Shown here piece after piece: positions 8,531-16,934 of a DNA stretch of 64,000 nucleotides (position 1 is its first letter; the number at the start of each line of letters is the position of its first letter). The stretch comes from Bacillota bacterium. GTDB lineage: Bacteria; Bacillota; Bacilli; Paenibacillales; NBRC-103111. Location: positions 310,001 through 374,000 of the forward strand of contig JAEWIS010000038.1 in assembly GCA_023386955.1 (NCBI GenBank), in the 5' to 3' direction. The position numbers and the translations under genes were made by a program. Below the pieces are notes generated by a model. It was not told the DNA's origin. It did no database searches and saw only the letters and a list, made by a program, of their open reading frames with translations.

Positions 8531-9243
8531 TTAGGAACCTCAAGCTTGTAGCCGACACCCCATACGGTGGTGATCATGGCGGCGGCATCAGGCGAGACCT
8601 TGTTCAGCTTTTCCCGCAGGCGCTTGACATGGGTGTCCACGGTCCGCAGGTCTCCGAAAAACTCGTAATTCCATACGTCCTTCAAAAGCTCCTCCCGGGA
8701 AAATACCTTATCCGGGGAAATCGCCAGATAGTGCAGAAGCTCATATTCCTTCGGTGTTAATGCCACCTCCTGGCCGCCGGCCGTCACCCGGTGGGCGTCA
8801 TGCTCGATAACCAGATGGGGGAAGACAATGTTATTGCTGGAGTTGGCATCCTTGGACAAATAGGCTGTAGCGGATGAGCGGCGCAGAATAGCCTTGACCC
8901 GGTAAATTACCTCGCGCGGACTGAAGGGTTTAACCACATAGTCATCGGTGCCCACTTCAAAGCCCTGAACCCGGTTGGCTTCCTCCCCTTTGGCCGTCAG
9001 CATAATCACGGGCGTCGCCTTGAACTGGCGGAGGCGCGCACAGACCTCTACCCCATCGATGCCGGGAAGCATCAGGTCCAGCAGAATCAGATCATAATCC
9101 TTCTCCAGTGCCAGCTGCAGGGCGGTCTCTCCGTCCTCGGCTTCCTCAATGCTATAGCCTTCCTTCTCCAGGTACATACGGAGAAGCCGGCGGATTCGTT
9201 CTTCATCGTCGACAATCAGTATATTCAATCCAAGATCTGCCAA
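8527..9243 (-). CDS. resD: Response regulator ResD (OmpR family)
   Basis: 238 aa: receiver domain (acidic pocket DDE at 12-14, phosphoacceptor D56 in LILLDLMLPG, conserved K in VVKPFSP about 106) and a C-terminal winged-helix DNA-binding domain (about 135-235). Known role of the family: activates aerobic and anaerobic respiration genes including resA, ctaA and fnr. The start is TTG at 9243 with AAAGGAG 10 nt upstream; no in-frame ATG gives a complete receiver domain. It lies 74 nt downstream of resC and overlaps resE. Confidence 0.93.
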   Translation of the reverse strand: MADLGLNILIVDDEERIRRLLRMYLEKEGYSIEEAEDGETALQLALEKDYDLILLDLMLPGIDGVEVCARLRQFKATPVIMLTAKGEEANRVQGFEVGTDDYVVKPFSPREVIYRVKAILRRSSATAYLSKDANSSNNIVFPHLVIEHDAHRVTAGGQEVALTPKEYELLHYLAISPDKVFSREELLKDVWNYEFFGDLRTVDTHVKRLREKLNKVSPDAAAMITTVWGVGYKLEVPK

Positions 9244-9317
9244 GCCGCAATCACTCCTTTATCGAAATATCCTGCTCGGTATCATGTGAAAATTAGGACA
9301 TGTTATGACAAATTATA

Positions 9318-10535
9318 TTATACTCCGGCGTAAGAGTGAAGTCCTGTAATAACTAAATTTACCCCAATCAGCGTAAATATAACAATTATAAAGCCCAAAA
9401 CCGCCAACCAGGCAGATTTTTCCCCATGCCAGCCCTTGGAAAGGCGCAAATGGAGGTATACGGCATAGAACAGCCAAGTGATCAGCGCCCAAACCTCCTT
9501 GGGATCCCAGCCCCAAAACCGCCCCCATGCCTCATGGGCCCAGATCATGGCGAAGATCAGGGCACCTAAGGTAAACACCGGATATCCGATGGCTATGGAG
9601 CGGTAAGCGATCTCATCCAGGTCCTCCGGGTCCATCCTCCGGAGAAACGGCTGGGCCACCGCTCCCAGCGGCTTACGGGCTGCTGCCCTTAATCCCCCGT
9701 ACAGCACACCTCCTGCAAGGAGAGACCACACCACCGTATTCAGCTTCCGTCCGGCCTGCACTCCCTTCATCCAGCCTGGAGCCTGGAGCAATCCATTCCG
9801 CATCCCCAAAAACACGCTGCCTTCCTTGTAAACTCCTTCATGTGGACTCACCAGAGGGGGAAGTGTGTAGCGGTTTTCCACAGCCTGCCCCTCTCGGCCG
9901 GCAGACGGAGCCTCAAAGACCGCCCGGAAGCCGGAAGCCTGAAAGCCCAGGCTGCTGACGGCAAACCCGATGACCGCCAGCATGGCGAAGAAGGTGAATT
10001 CCACCCCCCGCCTTTTCCAGCGGGCATCCGTTGACCGGAAGTCCACATTACGGATCAGGTACATCAGTCCTGCAGCAAAACCTGCGGCGAAGAAGGCCTC
10101 ACCGGAGGCGGCCAGGGTGACGTGGATGGCCAGCCAGCGGCTTTGGAGCGCGGGAATCAATGGAGTGATCTCCTTGGGAAACACGGAGGCGTACGCCAGA
10201 ATCACAATTCCCACCGGCAGGCTGAAGGCGCAAAGTGCAGGTGATTTGTACAGCAGATATAATACCAGAACGGCAAAAACGATCATCATCGCCAAAAAGG
10301 TCATAAACTCATACATATTGCTGACGGGGATATAACCGCTTATGTACCAGCGGGTGAAGAAAAACAGAAGATGGCAGACAAACCCTGCGGCGGCGGCGAG
10401 GAAGCCGGCTTTGTCCCATCGGCGCTTGGCGGTAACCGCCGCTCCGAACAGGAGAAAGGCAGCGCAATACAACAGGAATGCGCCAAGCAGGAAGCCGCCG
10501 CTTGCCCCCTCCACTCTGTCAAGAAATCCGTTCAT
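9318..10535 (-). CDS. resC: Cytochrome c biogenesis protein ResC (CcsB/CcsA family)
   Basis: 405-aa polytopic membrane protein with the family's tryptophan-rich haem-handling segment WAHEAWGRFWGWDPKEVWAL (about residues 315-334). With ResB it forms the system II haem export and cytochrome c ligation complex. The ATG at 10535 overlaps the resB stop (ATGA) and has GGGAGG 7 nt upstream. A longer in-frame extension inside resB lacks support. At least eight hydrophobic helices are visible. Confidence 0.93.
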   Translation of the reverse strand: MNGFLDRVEGASGGFLLGAFLLYCAAFLLFGAAVTAKRRWDKAGFLAAAAGFVCHLLFFFTRWYISGYIPVSNMYEFMTFLAMMIVFAVLVLYLLYKSPALCAFSLPVGIVILAYASVFPKEITPLIPALQSRWLAIHVTLAASGEAFFAAGFAAGLMYLIRNVDFRSTDARWKRRGVEFTFFAMLAVIGFAVSSLGFQASGFRAVFEAPSAGREGQAVENRYTLPPLVSPHEGVYKEGSVFLGMRNGLLQAPGWMKGVQAGRKLNTVVWSLLAGGVLYGGLRAAARKPLGAVAQPFLRRMDPEDLDEIAYRSIAIGYPVFTLGALIFAMIWAHEAWGRFWGWDPKEVWALITWLFYAVYLHLRLSKGWHGEKSAWLAVLGFIIVIFTLIGVNLVITGLHSYAGV

Positions 10536-12178
10536 GACAAGCCTCCCTTCTCCAGGGATTTGGGATCCACGATGATGCCTGTTCGCTCGAGAACGGAGGC
10601 ACATTCCTTGCGGAGGCCGAACCAGTTCTTGTTAGTATGCGCTCCCCATAAGAGCATCCCTTCGTCAACACGCAGCCAGATCCGACGGTGCTGCCAATAA
10701 AAACCCATCACCAGACCAATCATAAAAACAGCGGCGCCGGCCCAAATGAAGGGCAGGGCTTTTTCCTTGCGGATATTCAGGTAACTGGTGTAAAGAGACA
10801 CTTTCACATCCTCCGTGTCCGGTAAAACCAGCTCCAGCCGTTTACCCGGCTCCCCGTTCAGTTCATTCTGCCTGAACCGCTGCTGATCCTCCGCCCGGGG
10901 GAAGTACATATAATAGGCTCCTTGATCCGGCAGCCCGGGTCCGCGGATCCGGAACAGGAACGCCGGGGCAACCGGCTCCTTGGAGAGGGTGACAGGCTGG
11001 CCGTCCCCGTTTAAGCCGAACTCGGGATAATAGCTGTCCAGCACCAGTGAATACGGCCCGGCCTCATATTCCGTCCGGGGATGACGCATATCCAACTGGA
11101 CGGCCCCGTAGGTTGAACCGGTTGTTTTATCCCGGAGAGCTGCAGTAACCGCTAACAGCATAGGCGCCTCTTTATAATCAAACTGATAAGCCAGCAGGCC
11201 TTGATACTGCAGGGGATGGTTGACGGCAATGCTCTGGGCGTGTACCCGCTCCAGAACCGGCGGTTTGTCAGGGTCTCCGCAATCAGCCGAGCAGGTATAC
11301 AGAACGGCCTGGGTCTCATACAGCCGGGGCACCTGCGAATCGGCCTCGTAGAATTCCACTGTAAATTTTTCGTTCGTCAGGTAATAAGGCGTTCCCGGAA
11401 TTTTCACCGGCTCCCCTTCCGGAAAGGCAAGATACTGGTCCATGTGCCAGCCAGGGATATTCCGGGCCAACACAGCCCCCAGGAAGATAATAAGCCCGAT
11501 ATGGTTCACATAGGGCCCCCATCGGCTGAACCGGTGCTTTTCTGCCATCAGGGCTTGTCCATCCGGCTCCATAAGGACCCGGTAGCCCTTTCTTTTCAGG
11601 GCGGCGGCTGCGTCCTTGACCCAGAGGGTTCCGGAAGCCGCTTCTTCCCGGCCGGGAACCGGTCCGGTATACGAGAGTCTCTGGCGCCGGATAAACTGTG
11701 GATGCTTGCGGAGCTGCTGCCGGTTAAGCGCGCGGTACAGGGGCAGCACCCGGTCCAGACTGCAGACGACCAGCGATGCGCCGATCATCATGATCAACGT
11801 GACAAACCACCAGGATTCGTATGTATGGGAGAGACCCAGTTGATAATACACCCGTCCGATAACGCCATAGGTTTTCCCGTAATAAACCGCCGGGTCCTGG
11901 TTCAGAAGGGTATTCTCCTGGGGAAACACCGTGCCGAGGGTGGACAGCAGCAGGGTGGCGGCGATGAGCCAAACTGCAACCCTGACGGAGGAAAGAAAAC
12001 GCCACACCCGGTCGATAAGACCGGAGCCGGCACGCTGCGAGCGCCGGAGAATGCCGTCATAGCGCATTTCCAGCGGACCTTCCTCCCCGCCCTCCCCCTG
12101 GGGTTTGCCGCAGGCCTCACACAGCACCGTGGATGCGGGGTTCTGGTGGCCGCATTCGCATTTGGTGTTGTTGAACAT
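10532..12178 (-). CDS. resB: Cytochrome c biogenesis protein ResB, with N-terminal zinc-ribbon-like segment
   Basis: 548 aa. The ResB core begins near residue 55 with three N-terminal membrane helices (about 68-85, 125-145, 220-240), a large external domain, and a final helix near 480-497. It is the system II partner of ResC, moving haem to apocytochrome c outside the membrane. Before the core is a short four-cysteine segment, C-x-C (residues 7, 9) and CEAC (20-23), which looks like a zinc ribbon on the cytoplasmic side. ATG at 12178 with GGGGAG upstream; overlaps resC; resA is 47 nt upstream. Confidence 0.92.
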   Translation of the reverse strand: MFNNTKCECGHQNPASTVLCEACGKPQGEGGEEGPLEMRYDGILRRSQRAGSGLIDRVWRFLSSVRVAVWLIAATLLLSTLGTVFPQENTLLNQDPAVYYGKTYGVIGRVYYQLGLSHTYESWWFVTLIMMIGASLVVCSLDRVLPLYRALNRQQLRKHPQFIRRQRLSYTGPVPGREEAASGTLWVKDAAAALKRKGYRVLMEPDGQALMAEKHRFSRWGPYVNHIGLIIFLGAVLARNIPGWHMDQYLAFPEGEPVKIPGTPYYLTNEKFTVEFYEADSQVPRLYETQAVLYTCSADCGDPDKPPVLERVHAQSIAVNHPLQYQGLLAYQFDYKEAPMLLAVTAALRDKTTGSTYGAVQLDMRHPRTEYEAGPYSLVLDSYYPEFGLNGDGQPVTLSKEPVAPAFLFRIRGPGLPDQGAYYMYFPRAEDQQRFRQNELNGEPGKRLELVLPDTEDVKVSLYTSYLNIRKEKALPFIWAGAAVFMIGLVMGFYWQHRRIWLRVDEGMLLWGAHTNKNWFGLRKECASVLERTGIIVDPKSLEKGGLS

Positions 12179-12225
12179 GGCATCACTCCCCGTATGGATT
12201 CGCAGGTCGATTCACGCAAACCGGA

Positions 12226-12753
12226 TTACGGCAAGGCCAGCATGGCCTCCACCGAGCTATCAATCGTGGCTTCGTCCATTTTACCCATAATGATCTTATG
12301 AATCCGGCCATCCGGCCGTATAAAGAAGGTGGTAGGATATTGATTTACTCCGTACGCCTTACGGACGATGTCATCCACATCCATATAAATAGGAAACCGT
12401 ATCCCATACTGCTGGATAAAGCTTCTGACGGTGACGGCATTCTCCCCCAGGTTCATCCCCACTACTCCTACGCCCTGCTCGGCCCATTTGGCCGCTTGGT
12501 TCTGGAGAGCAGGCATCTCTTCCGTACACGGCGGGCAAAAGGTCCCCCAAAAGCTCAGCACCAGCGGCTTGCCGGACCAATCCCCCAGACTGCGCCGCCC
12601 GCCCTCCAGATCCGCCACCTGAAACGGAGGTGCCTTATCCCCGGCATGGGGAATCTGCCCCCTGTTAAACAGCGCATTCCCGATAGCCAGTCCGCCGGCA
12701 AGAACCACCACTGCCAGAACGGCGATCTGAAGCCATTGTTTGCCCGATTTCAA
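12226..12753 (-). CDS. resA: Thiol-disulfide oxidoreductase ResA
   Basis: 175 aa: N-terminal signal anchor (about 8-27), then a thioredoxin fold with active site FCPPC (C about 73 and 76) and the cis-Pro loop QYPTTF (about 140). It reduces the haem-binding cysteines of apocytochrome c before ligation by ResBC. The motif is CPPC where characterised ResA proteins have CEPC; the Glu between the cysteines matters for ResA acid-base chemistry, so its absence is noteworthy. The start is TTG at 12753 with AGGTGAAGAGG upstream. It lies between rluB and resB, in the usual Bacillales order. Confidence 0.9.
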   Translation of the reverse strand: MKSGKQWLQIAVLAVVVLAGGLAIGNALFNRGQIPHAGDKAPPFQVADLEGGRRSLGDWSGKPLVLSFWGTFCPPCTEEMPALQNQAAKWAEQGVGVVGMNLGENAVTVRSFIQQYGIRFPIYMDVDDIVRKAYGVNQYPTTFFIRPDGRIHKIIMGKMDEATIDSSVEAMLALP

Positions 12754-12872
12754 GCCTCTTCACCTGCCTGCATTCTACTTCTATCAGATTTTCCTAAGTG
12801 TAATATAATAGAACGCAGGCGGCAACTTAAATCAACCCCCGATGAAAATATGCTTCATTGGACATTTCCGCA

Positions 12873-12906
12873 AAAAAAAGCCGGGGCCATAAGGCGTCCG
12901 GCACTT
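12873..12906 (-). terminator. Terminator or attenuator between rluB and resA
   Basis: Minus-strand hairpin (GTGCCGG to CCCCGGC, about 12882-12904) followed by eight T, just after the rluB stop. It would separate rluB from resA transcription at least in part. Confidence 0.7.
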
Positions 12907-12913
12907 TAAAGCA

Positions 12914-13684
12914 TTACTGCGGGTCTGTCCCGTCCGTTTCTTCCGAAGTGGCGGAAGCGCCTGCTGCAGCTGCTTCCTCCCGCAGTGCCTGCACTTCCTT
13001 CTCCGACAAGGCCCGAAACTTGCCGCGGGGAAGTCCCCCCAGCTCCAGCGGCCCGAACATCACCCGCTTCAGTCGGATAACGGGATGATGCACAGCCTCA
13101 AACATCCGCCGTACCTGCCGGTTCCGCCCTTCAAAGATGGTGATGACCACTACGGTTTCATTCTTCTCGGGGTTGATATCATAATAATCCGCTTCAGCCG
13201 GAGCGGTCATACCGTCATCCAGCTTCACCCCCGCCTTCAGCTTGTCCAGAACGGAGCCGTGAAGGTTGCCCTTCACCGTAGCCAGGTAGGTCCGCGGCAC
13301 ATGGTTCCGGGGATGGGTCAGCAGATTGGCGAATTCTCCGTCGTTGGTGAGAATCAGCAGCCCTTCCGTTTCGTAATCCAGCCGCCCTACCGGGTACACC
13401 CGTTCCTTCACTCCCGGCAGGAAATCCGTCACCACCTTGCGCCCTTCCGGATCGGTAGCGCTGGTGATAACCCCCTTGGGTTTGTTCAGCATCAAATAGG
13501 TTTTGCTTTGCGCCTTAATGGCCTTGCCGTCCACCTTGATTAGATCTGCTGCGGGGTCCACCTTGGTGCCGAGCTCCCGCACAACAACGTCATTGACCTG
13601 AACCCGGCCTGACGTAATATATTCCTCGCATTTCCTCCGGGAGGCGATCCCGGCCTGAGCCAATACCTTCTGCAATCTTTCCAT
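12914..13684 (-). CDS. rluB: 23S rRNA pseudouridine(2605) synthase RluB
   Basis: 256 aa. S4 RNA-binding domain (about 1-60, MERLQKVLAQAGIASRRKCEE), then the RsuA/RluB catalytic domain with catalytic Asp in GRLDYETEGLLILTNDG (about 100) and the VREGRNRQVRRMF-like segment FEGRNRQVRRMFEAVHHPV (about 183). The last 20 residues are an Ala/Glu-rich tail. It modifies 23S rRNA uridine to pseudouridine. GAGGTG upstream of the ATG. It lies between the small amidase-like gene and resA. Confidence 0.93.
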   Translation of the reverse strand: MERLQKVLAQAGIASRRKCEEYITSGRVQVNDVVVRELGTKVDPAADLIKVDGKAIKAQSKTYLMLNKPKGVITSATDPEGRKVVTDFLPGVKERVYPVGRLDYETEGLLILTNDGEFANLLTHPRNHVPRTYLATVKGNLHGSVLDKLKAGVKLDDGMTAPAEADYYDINPEKNETVVVITIFEGRNRQVRRMFEAVHHPVIRLKRVMFGPLELGGLPRGKFRALSEKEVQALREEAAAAGASATSEETDGTDPQ

Positions 13685-13704
13685 TCGTCGTCTGTCACCT
13701 CATG

Positions 13705-14046
13705 CTAATGATACCCGTCCTTCCCGGAAATCACAAGCATGGACCACGGAAAAAATGAGCCGGGGCATTCCTCCGAATGGGAATAAATGTCCTGCATTGT
13801 AAAATGCATCAACCCGGACAGCCGCAAAGACAGCTTCACCAGAAGAAACATCTGCTCCGCTGCCTCATGCGATAAACCCGCTCCCGGTTGGGAAAAGTCC
13901 CCCTCCAGACAAATATGGATGTAATTGGGATCGGTTGGCGCGGTTGCGGGGATGATGGAGCCATTCTTCATAATCATATAGTCGTAGCCTTTGCCGTTAA
14001 TGGCGCTGCATGCGGAATGATGGACGATTATACCCGCAGCATTCAT
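13705..14046 (-). CDS. Very short amidase_2/PGRP-like protein, 113 aa
   Basis: Resembles N-acetylmuramoyl-L-alanine amidase (amidase_2, T7-lysozyme-like) domains but is only 113 aa. Visible landmarks: IIVHHSA at 7-13 (first Zn-ligand His), GYDYMIMKNGSI about 20-31 (the GYHYVI strand), IHICLEGDF about 43-51, the EQMFLLVKLSLRLSG helix, and SHSEECPG about 90-97 supplying candidate second His and Cys ligands. The helix usually lying between the first strand and GYHY is missing, and the His-to-Cys spacing is short. No signal peptide is visible, so if active it may act on spore or mother-cell peptidoglycan or be a binding domain. Excellent GGAGGTG site. It occupies the position of ypuI in Bacillus. 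The family call is inference. Confidence 0.6.
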   Translation of the reverse strand: MNAAGIIVHHSACSAINGKGYDYMIMKNGSIIPATAPTDPNYIHICLEGDFSQPGAGLSHEAAEQMFLLVKLSLRLSGLMHFTMQDIYSHSEECPGSFFPWSMLVISGKDGYH

Positions 14047-14144
14047 ATATCACACACCTCCGCTTGCACTTGTTGGGTGTTGTAGTATATGAAGGTGCGG
14101 GCGGGGTGGTTCAGCTTATTTAGACCGTCGGTTTGATTGTGGTG

Positions 14145-14313
14145 AATAAATATTCATCGAGTTTCATTCCTTACCGGGAAAGGGGTGCCTTGGATGCTCA
14201 AACACGTTTTGTCGGCTTTGATTGGATTGAACGGGGTATGGATTCAAAGCCGCCAAAAAACTCGCCCTCAAGTCACCCCTTTCCCTCCCAGTCATTTCAC
14301 ATGAATATTTATT
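14145..14313. repeat. 169-bp imperfect palindrome (MITE-like) after spmB
   Basis: The ends are perfect 13-bp inverted repeats, AATAAATATTCAT (14145-14157) and ATGAATATTTATT (14301-14313). Inside, matching blocks recur in inverted order: GGGAAAGGGGTG opposite CACCCCTTTCCC, and GTTTTGTCGGCTTTGA opposite TCAAAGCCGCCAAAAAAC, around a 22-nt centre. The right end stops 2 nt before the spmB stop codon. No target-site duplication is visible and it contains no credible ORF. The 14047-14144 flank holds nothing I recognise. Confidence 0.65.
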
Positions 14314-14315
14314 CC

Positions 14316-14849
14316 CTAACCAAACACGAGAAAACACACAGCAATAGCTGCGACGAAGCCAACGAGGTCTGACAGCAGGCCCACCTTCAGGGCGTAGCGG
14401 GATTTGCGGATCCCCACAGCCCCGAAATAGACGGTCAGCACATAGAGTGTCGTATCCGTGCTGCCCTGGATGGTGGAAGCAATCCTCCCGATCATTGAGT
14501 CGGCACCGAATTGCTTGAACAGATCCACCGTATACGCCAAGGAGCCTGTCCCGGTAATCGGACGCAGAATAGCCAATGGCAGCACCTCTGCCGGAATACC
14601 AATCAGCTTCAACAGGGGTTGGATCTGCCCGATGATCAAATCCATAGCTCCAGATGCCCGGAACACGGATATGGCCACCATCATACCGACCATATGGGGA
14701 ATGATGCGGATTGCCGTATCGAAGCCGTCCTTGGCCCCTTCGGTGAAGGTTTCATAGACAGGCAGTTTTTTGTAGGCGGCATATAAGGGGATAAAAACAA
14801 TCACCACCGGGATTGCCCACATAGAGATCATGGATATGATTGCGTACAT
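14316..14849 (-). CDS. spmB: Spore maturation protein SpmB
   Basis: 177-aa membrane protein with nucleoside-recognition (Gate) domain features: MVGMMVAISVFRASGAMD about 53-70 and the conserved RPITGTGSLAYTVDLF about 95-111. It acts with SpmA in spore core dehydration and peptidoglycan maturation; the transported species is unknown. ATG at 14849 with AAAGGAT upstream, 6 nt after the spmA stop. The stop codon abuts a 169-bp palindrome. Confidence 0.92.
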   Translation of the reverse strand: MYAIISMISMWAIPVVIVFIPLYAAYKKLPVYETFTEGAKDGFDTAIRIIPHMVGMMVAISVFRASGAMDLIIGQIQPLLKLIGIPAEVLPLAILRPITGTGSLAYTVDLFKQFGADSMIGRIASTIQGSTDTTLYVLTVYFGAVGIRKSRYALKVGLLSDLVGFVAAIAVCFLVFG

Positions 14850-14855
14850 CGGCGG

Positions 14856-15449
14856 TCATCCTTTCCCGGCAGGAAAATTGTTCCGTTGGAACCACTTGTC
14901 CAGCACGATGGCGGCTGCGGTGGCGATTGCTGTGGCAATCAGCGTAGTGCCGACAATTTCAGCGGCGTTCACCGAACCCATGGACAGGCGGTAGGCAATA
15001 ATGGTGGTAGGAATCAAGGTGATACTGGCGGTATTGATAGCCAGAAGCGTACACATGGCTGCAGTGGCTTCCTCCTTGTGCGGATTAAGCTTCTGCAGTT
15101 CCTGCATGGCCTTGATGCCCATAGGGGTGGCGGCATTGCCAAGCCCAAGGATGTTGGCGCTCATGTTCGACATGATGTAGCCCATGGCCGGATGGTCCGG
15201 CGGCACACTGGGAAACAATAGCCGCACTATCGGCCGAAGCAGCCGGGCCAGCTTTTTGACCAGCCCCGCATCCTCGGCAATGCGCATGATCCCCAGCCAA
15301 AATACCATAATGCTGATGAGGCCGAAGGAAACGGTTACGCCGGTTTTGGCACCGTCGAATACCGCTTGGGTGACGGAGTCGATATTGCCCTGGATCGCGG
15401 CCACAATAAAACCGGCCACCAGGAAAAAGAGCCATATCCAATTGACCAC
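14856..15449 (-). CDS. spmA: Spore maturation protein SpmA
   Basis: 197-aa polytopic membrane protein, nucleoside-recognition domain type, with MSNMSANILGLGNAATPMG about 92-110 and INTASITLIPTTIIAYR about 137-153, both conserved in SpmA. Needed with SpmB for full dehydration of the spore core in Bacillus. The start is GTG at 15449 with AAAGGAGG 7 nt upstream. It lies between dacB (38 nt upstream) and spmB (6 nt downstream), the standard operon. Confidence 0.93.
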   Translation of the reverse strand: MVNWIWLFFLVAGFIVAAIQGNIDSVTQAVFDGAKTGVTVSFGLISIMVFWLGIMRIAEDAGLVKKLARLLRPIVRLLFPSVPPDHPAMGYIMSNMSANILGLGNAATPMGIKAMQELQKLNPHKEEATAAMCTLLAINTASITLIPTTIIAYRLSMGSVNAAEIVGTTLIATAIATAAAIVLDKWFQRNNFPAGKG

Positions 15450-15487
15450 GGGAGCGGCCTCCTTTGTATGTCCGTTAACGTGATTCC

Positions 15488-16663
15488 TTACGCGCCGGCA
15501 AACAACGCTTTAACCACCTGCTCCAGATTGGTGAACCAGCCCCGTCCGCTTCCTGTGACGGCCGCATCCAGCCCGGTTGCCCGAAACATGGTTTGACGGT
15601 TATCCGGCTCCTGGGCCAGCCTCGGGCTGCCTTCAGGATACACCGGCACTGAACCGATGGTTTTGCCGTTCAGGCTTAAGGTCAGCGTACCTGCAAGCCC
15701 CAACCGGTACTCGGGAGAATTGGCGTCCTGAAGCTGCAGGCTTCTGGACACACCGGAGGCCTCTCCCTCGGAGAGCGCATATTGGAAGGAATGGCCGGCA
15801 GCCAAACCCGGCTGAAGGATCTCCCCTTTTTGGACCAGAGGGGTCAGCTTGTAATGGGAAAAGCCCCAATCCAGCAGGTTCCGGTGATCCAGCCAGTCGT
15901 TGGAATCATTCAGAGTCACCACTGCCAGCTGCTGGCCATTGCGGGTGGCTGAGGATACCAGACAGCGTTTGGCGATTTTGGTATACCCCGTTTTGACCCC
16001 GTCCGCCCCGTCGTACATATTCAGCATTTTGTTCTTGTTGCTCCAGACATGGTCCCAGGATTCGGTGGGGTTGGGGACCTTTTTAACCTCTGTTTTGACA
16101 ATTTCCTGGAACGTGGGATTCTGCAGCGCATACGCGGTCAGCTTGGCCATATCGTTGGCAGTGGAATAATGGTCGTTATGATCCAGACCGTGGGGATTCA
16201 TAAACCGGGAATGCTCCATCCCCAGCTCCCGGGCCTTTTCATTCATCAGATAGACAAACCCTTGCTCAGAGCCGCCCACATGCTCGGCAATGGCGGTGGC
16301 CGCATCATTGCCGGAACGGAGCATCAAGCCATACAGCAGGTGATGAAGGCTCATTTCCTCGCCCAGCTTCAGGTAAATGGAGGAGCCCTCCTTGCCGAAG
16401 GCATTTTTGCTGACGGTGACCTGATCGGACAGCTTGCCCTGCTCAATGGCCACAATGGCCGTCATGATCTTGGTGAGACTGGCAATCCGCATCCGCTTGT
16501 CCCCCTGCTGCGCATACAGAAGCCTCCCCGATTTCACATCAATCAACGCGGCGGCCTCCGCACTGGTGCCCGGCTTCGGCGGCTCCGCCCGGACGGTGGC
16601 CGCTCCGGTACCCGCACCGGCCCATACAACAAAGGCGACGAACGCTGCCAGCAGCTTTTTCAT
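15488..16663 (-). CDS. dacB: D-alanyl-D-alanine carboxypeptidase DacB (spore PBP5*)
   Basis: 391 aa: signal peptide (about 1-27), then a class A low-molecular-weight PBP with the SxxK motif S62LTK65, SGN at 117-119 and KTG at 224-226, followed by a beta-rich C-terminal domain. It removes the terminal D-Ala of stem peptides and sets cortex cross-linking. I chose ATG 16663 because AAGGAG lies 10 nt upstream; the in-frame start 24 nt earlier has no site. First gene of dacB-spmA-spmB. Confidence 0.92.
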   Translation of the reverse strand: MKKLLAAFVAFVVWAGAGTGAATVRAEPPKPGTSAEAAALIDVKSGRLLYAQQGDKRMRIASLTKIMTAIVAIEQGKLSDQVTVSKNAFGKEGSSIYLKLGEEMSLHHLLYGLMLRSGNDAATAIAEHVGGSEQGFVYLMNEKARELGMEHSRFMNPHGLDHNDHYSTANDMAKLTAYALQNPTFQEIVKTEVKKVPNPTESWDHVWSNKNKMLNMYDGADGVKTGYTKIAKRCLVSSATRNGQQLAVVTLNDSNDWLDHRNLLDWGFSHYKLTPLVQKGEILQPGLAAGHSFQYALSEGEASGVSRSLQLQDANSPEYRLGLAGTLTLSLNGKTIGSVPVYPEGSPRLAQEPDNRQTMFRATGLDAAVTGSGRGWFTNLEQVVKALFAGA

Positions 16664-16782
16664 TGGTTCATTGCTCCTTCCACCCATTCATGTACCTGCC
16701 CATACTTGTACCACCAATATATGCTTGTGCGGTGTGGAACATGCCCCAATGGGGAGTATCCCTGATGAAATGCATGTCCGCA

Positions 16783-16830
16783 CAAAAAAAGCTGCATCCG
16801 GGAAGTTGGCTTGCGCCAATCGGATGCAGC
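16783..16830 (-). terminator. Terminator downstream of ytfJ
   Basis: Minus-strand hairpin GCTGCATCCG ... CGGATGCAGC (16830-16791) with an inner ATTGGCGCAAGCCAAC stem-loop, followed by seven T. About 105 nt beyond the ytfJ stop and upstream of dacB. Confidence 0.85.
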
Positions 16831-16868
16831 GGGATTTATGCTGAATTATTGAATTACAGATTTGGACG

Positions 16869-16932
16869 TGTCTGAAAACTCCCTTGAGGGCACCTTTTAG
16901 CGCCTATTCGCCCCTCGGAGTTTTCAGGCACA
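16869..16932. repeat. 64-bp inverted repeat directly after ytfJ
   Basis: TGTCTGAAAACTCC (16869-16882) and GGAGTTTTCAGGCACA (16917-16932) pair, with further pairing of GAGGGCACC and GCCCCTC inside. It ends 2 nt before the ytfJ stop codon. No T-run follows, and a separate canonical terminator lies beyond it. It resembles a REP-type or small mobile palindrome. Confidence 0.55.
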
Positions 16933-16934
16933 CC

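Noticed and set aside
11201..12301. 366-codon plus-strand frame
   Set aside because: Antisense shadow of resB and the end of resA.
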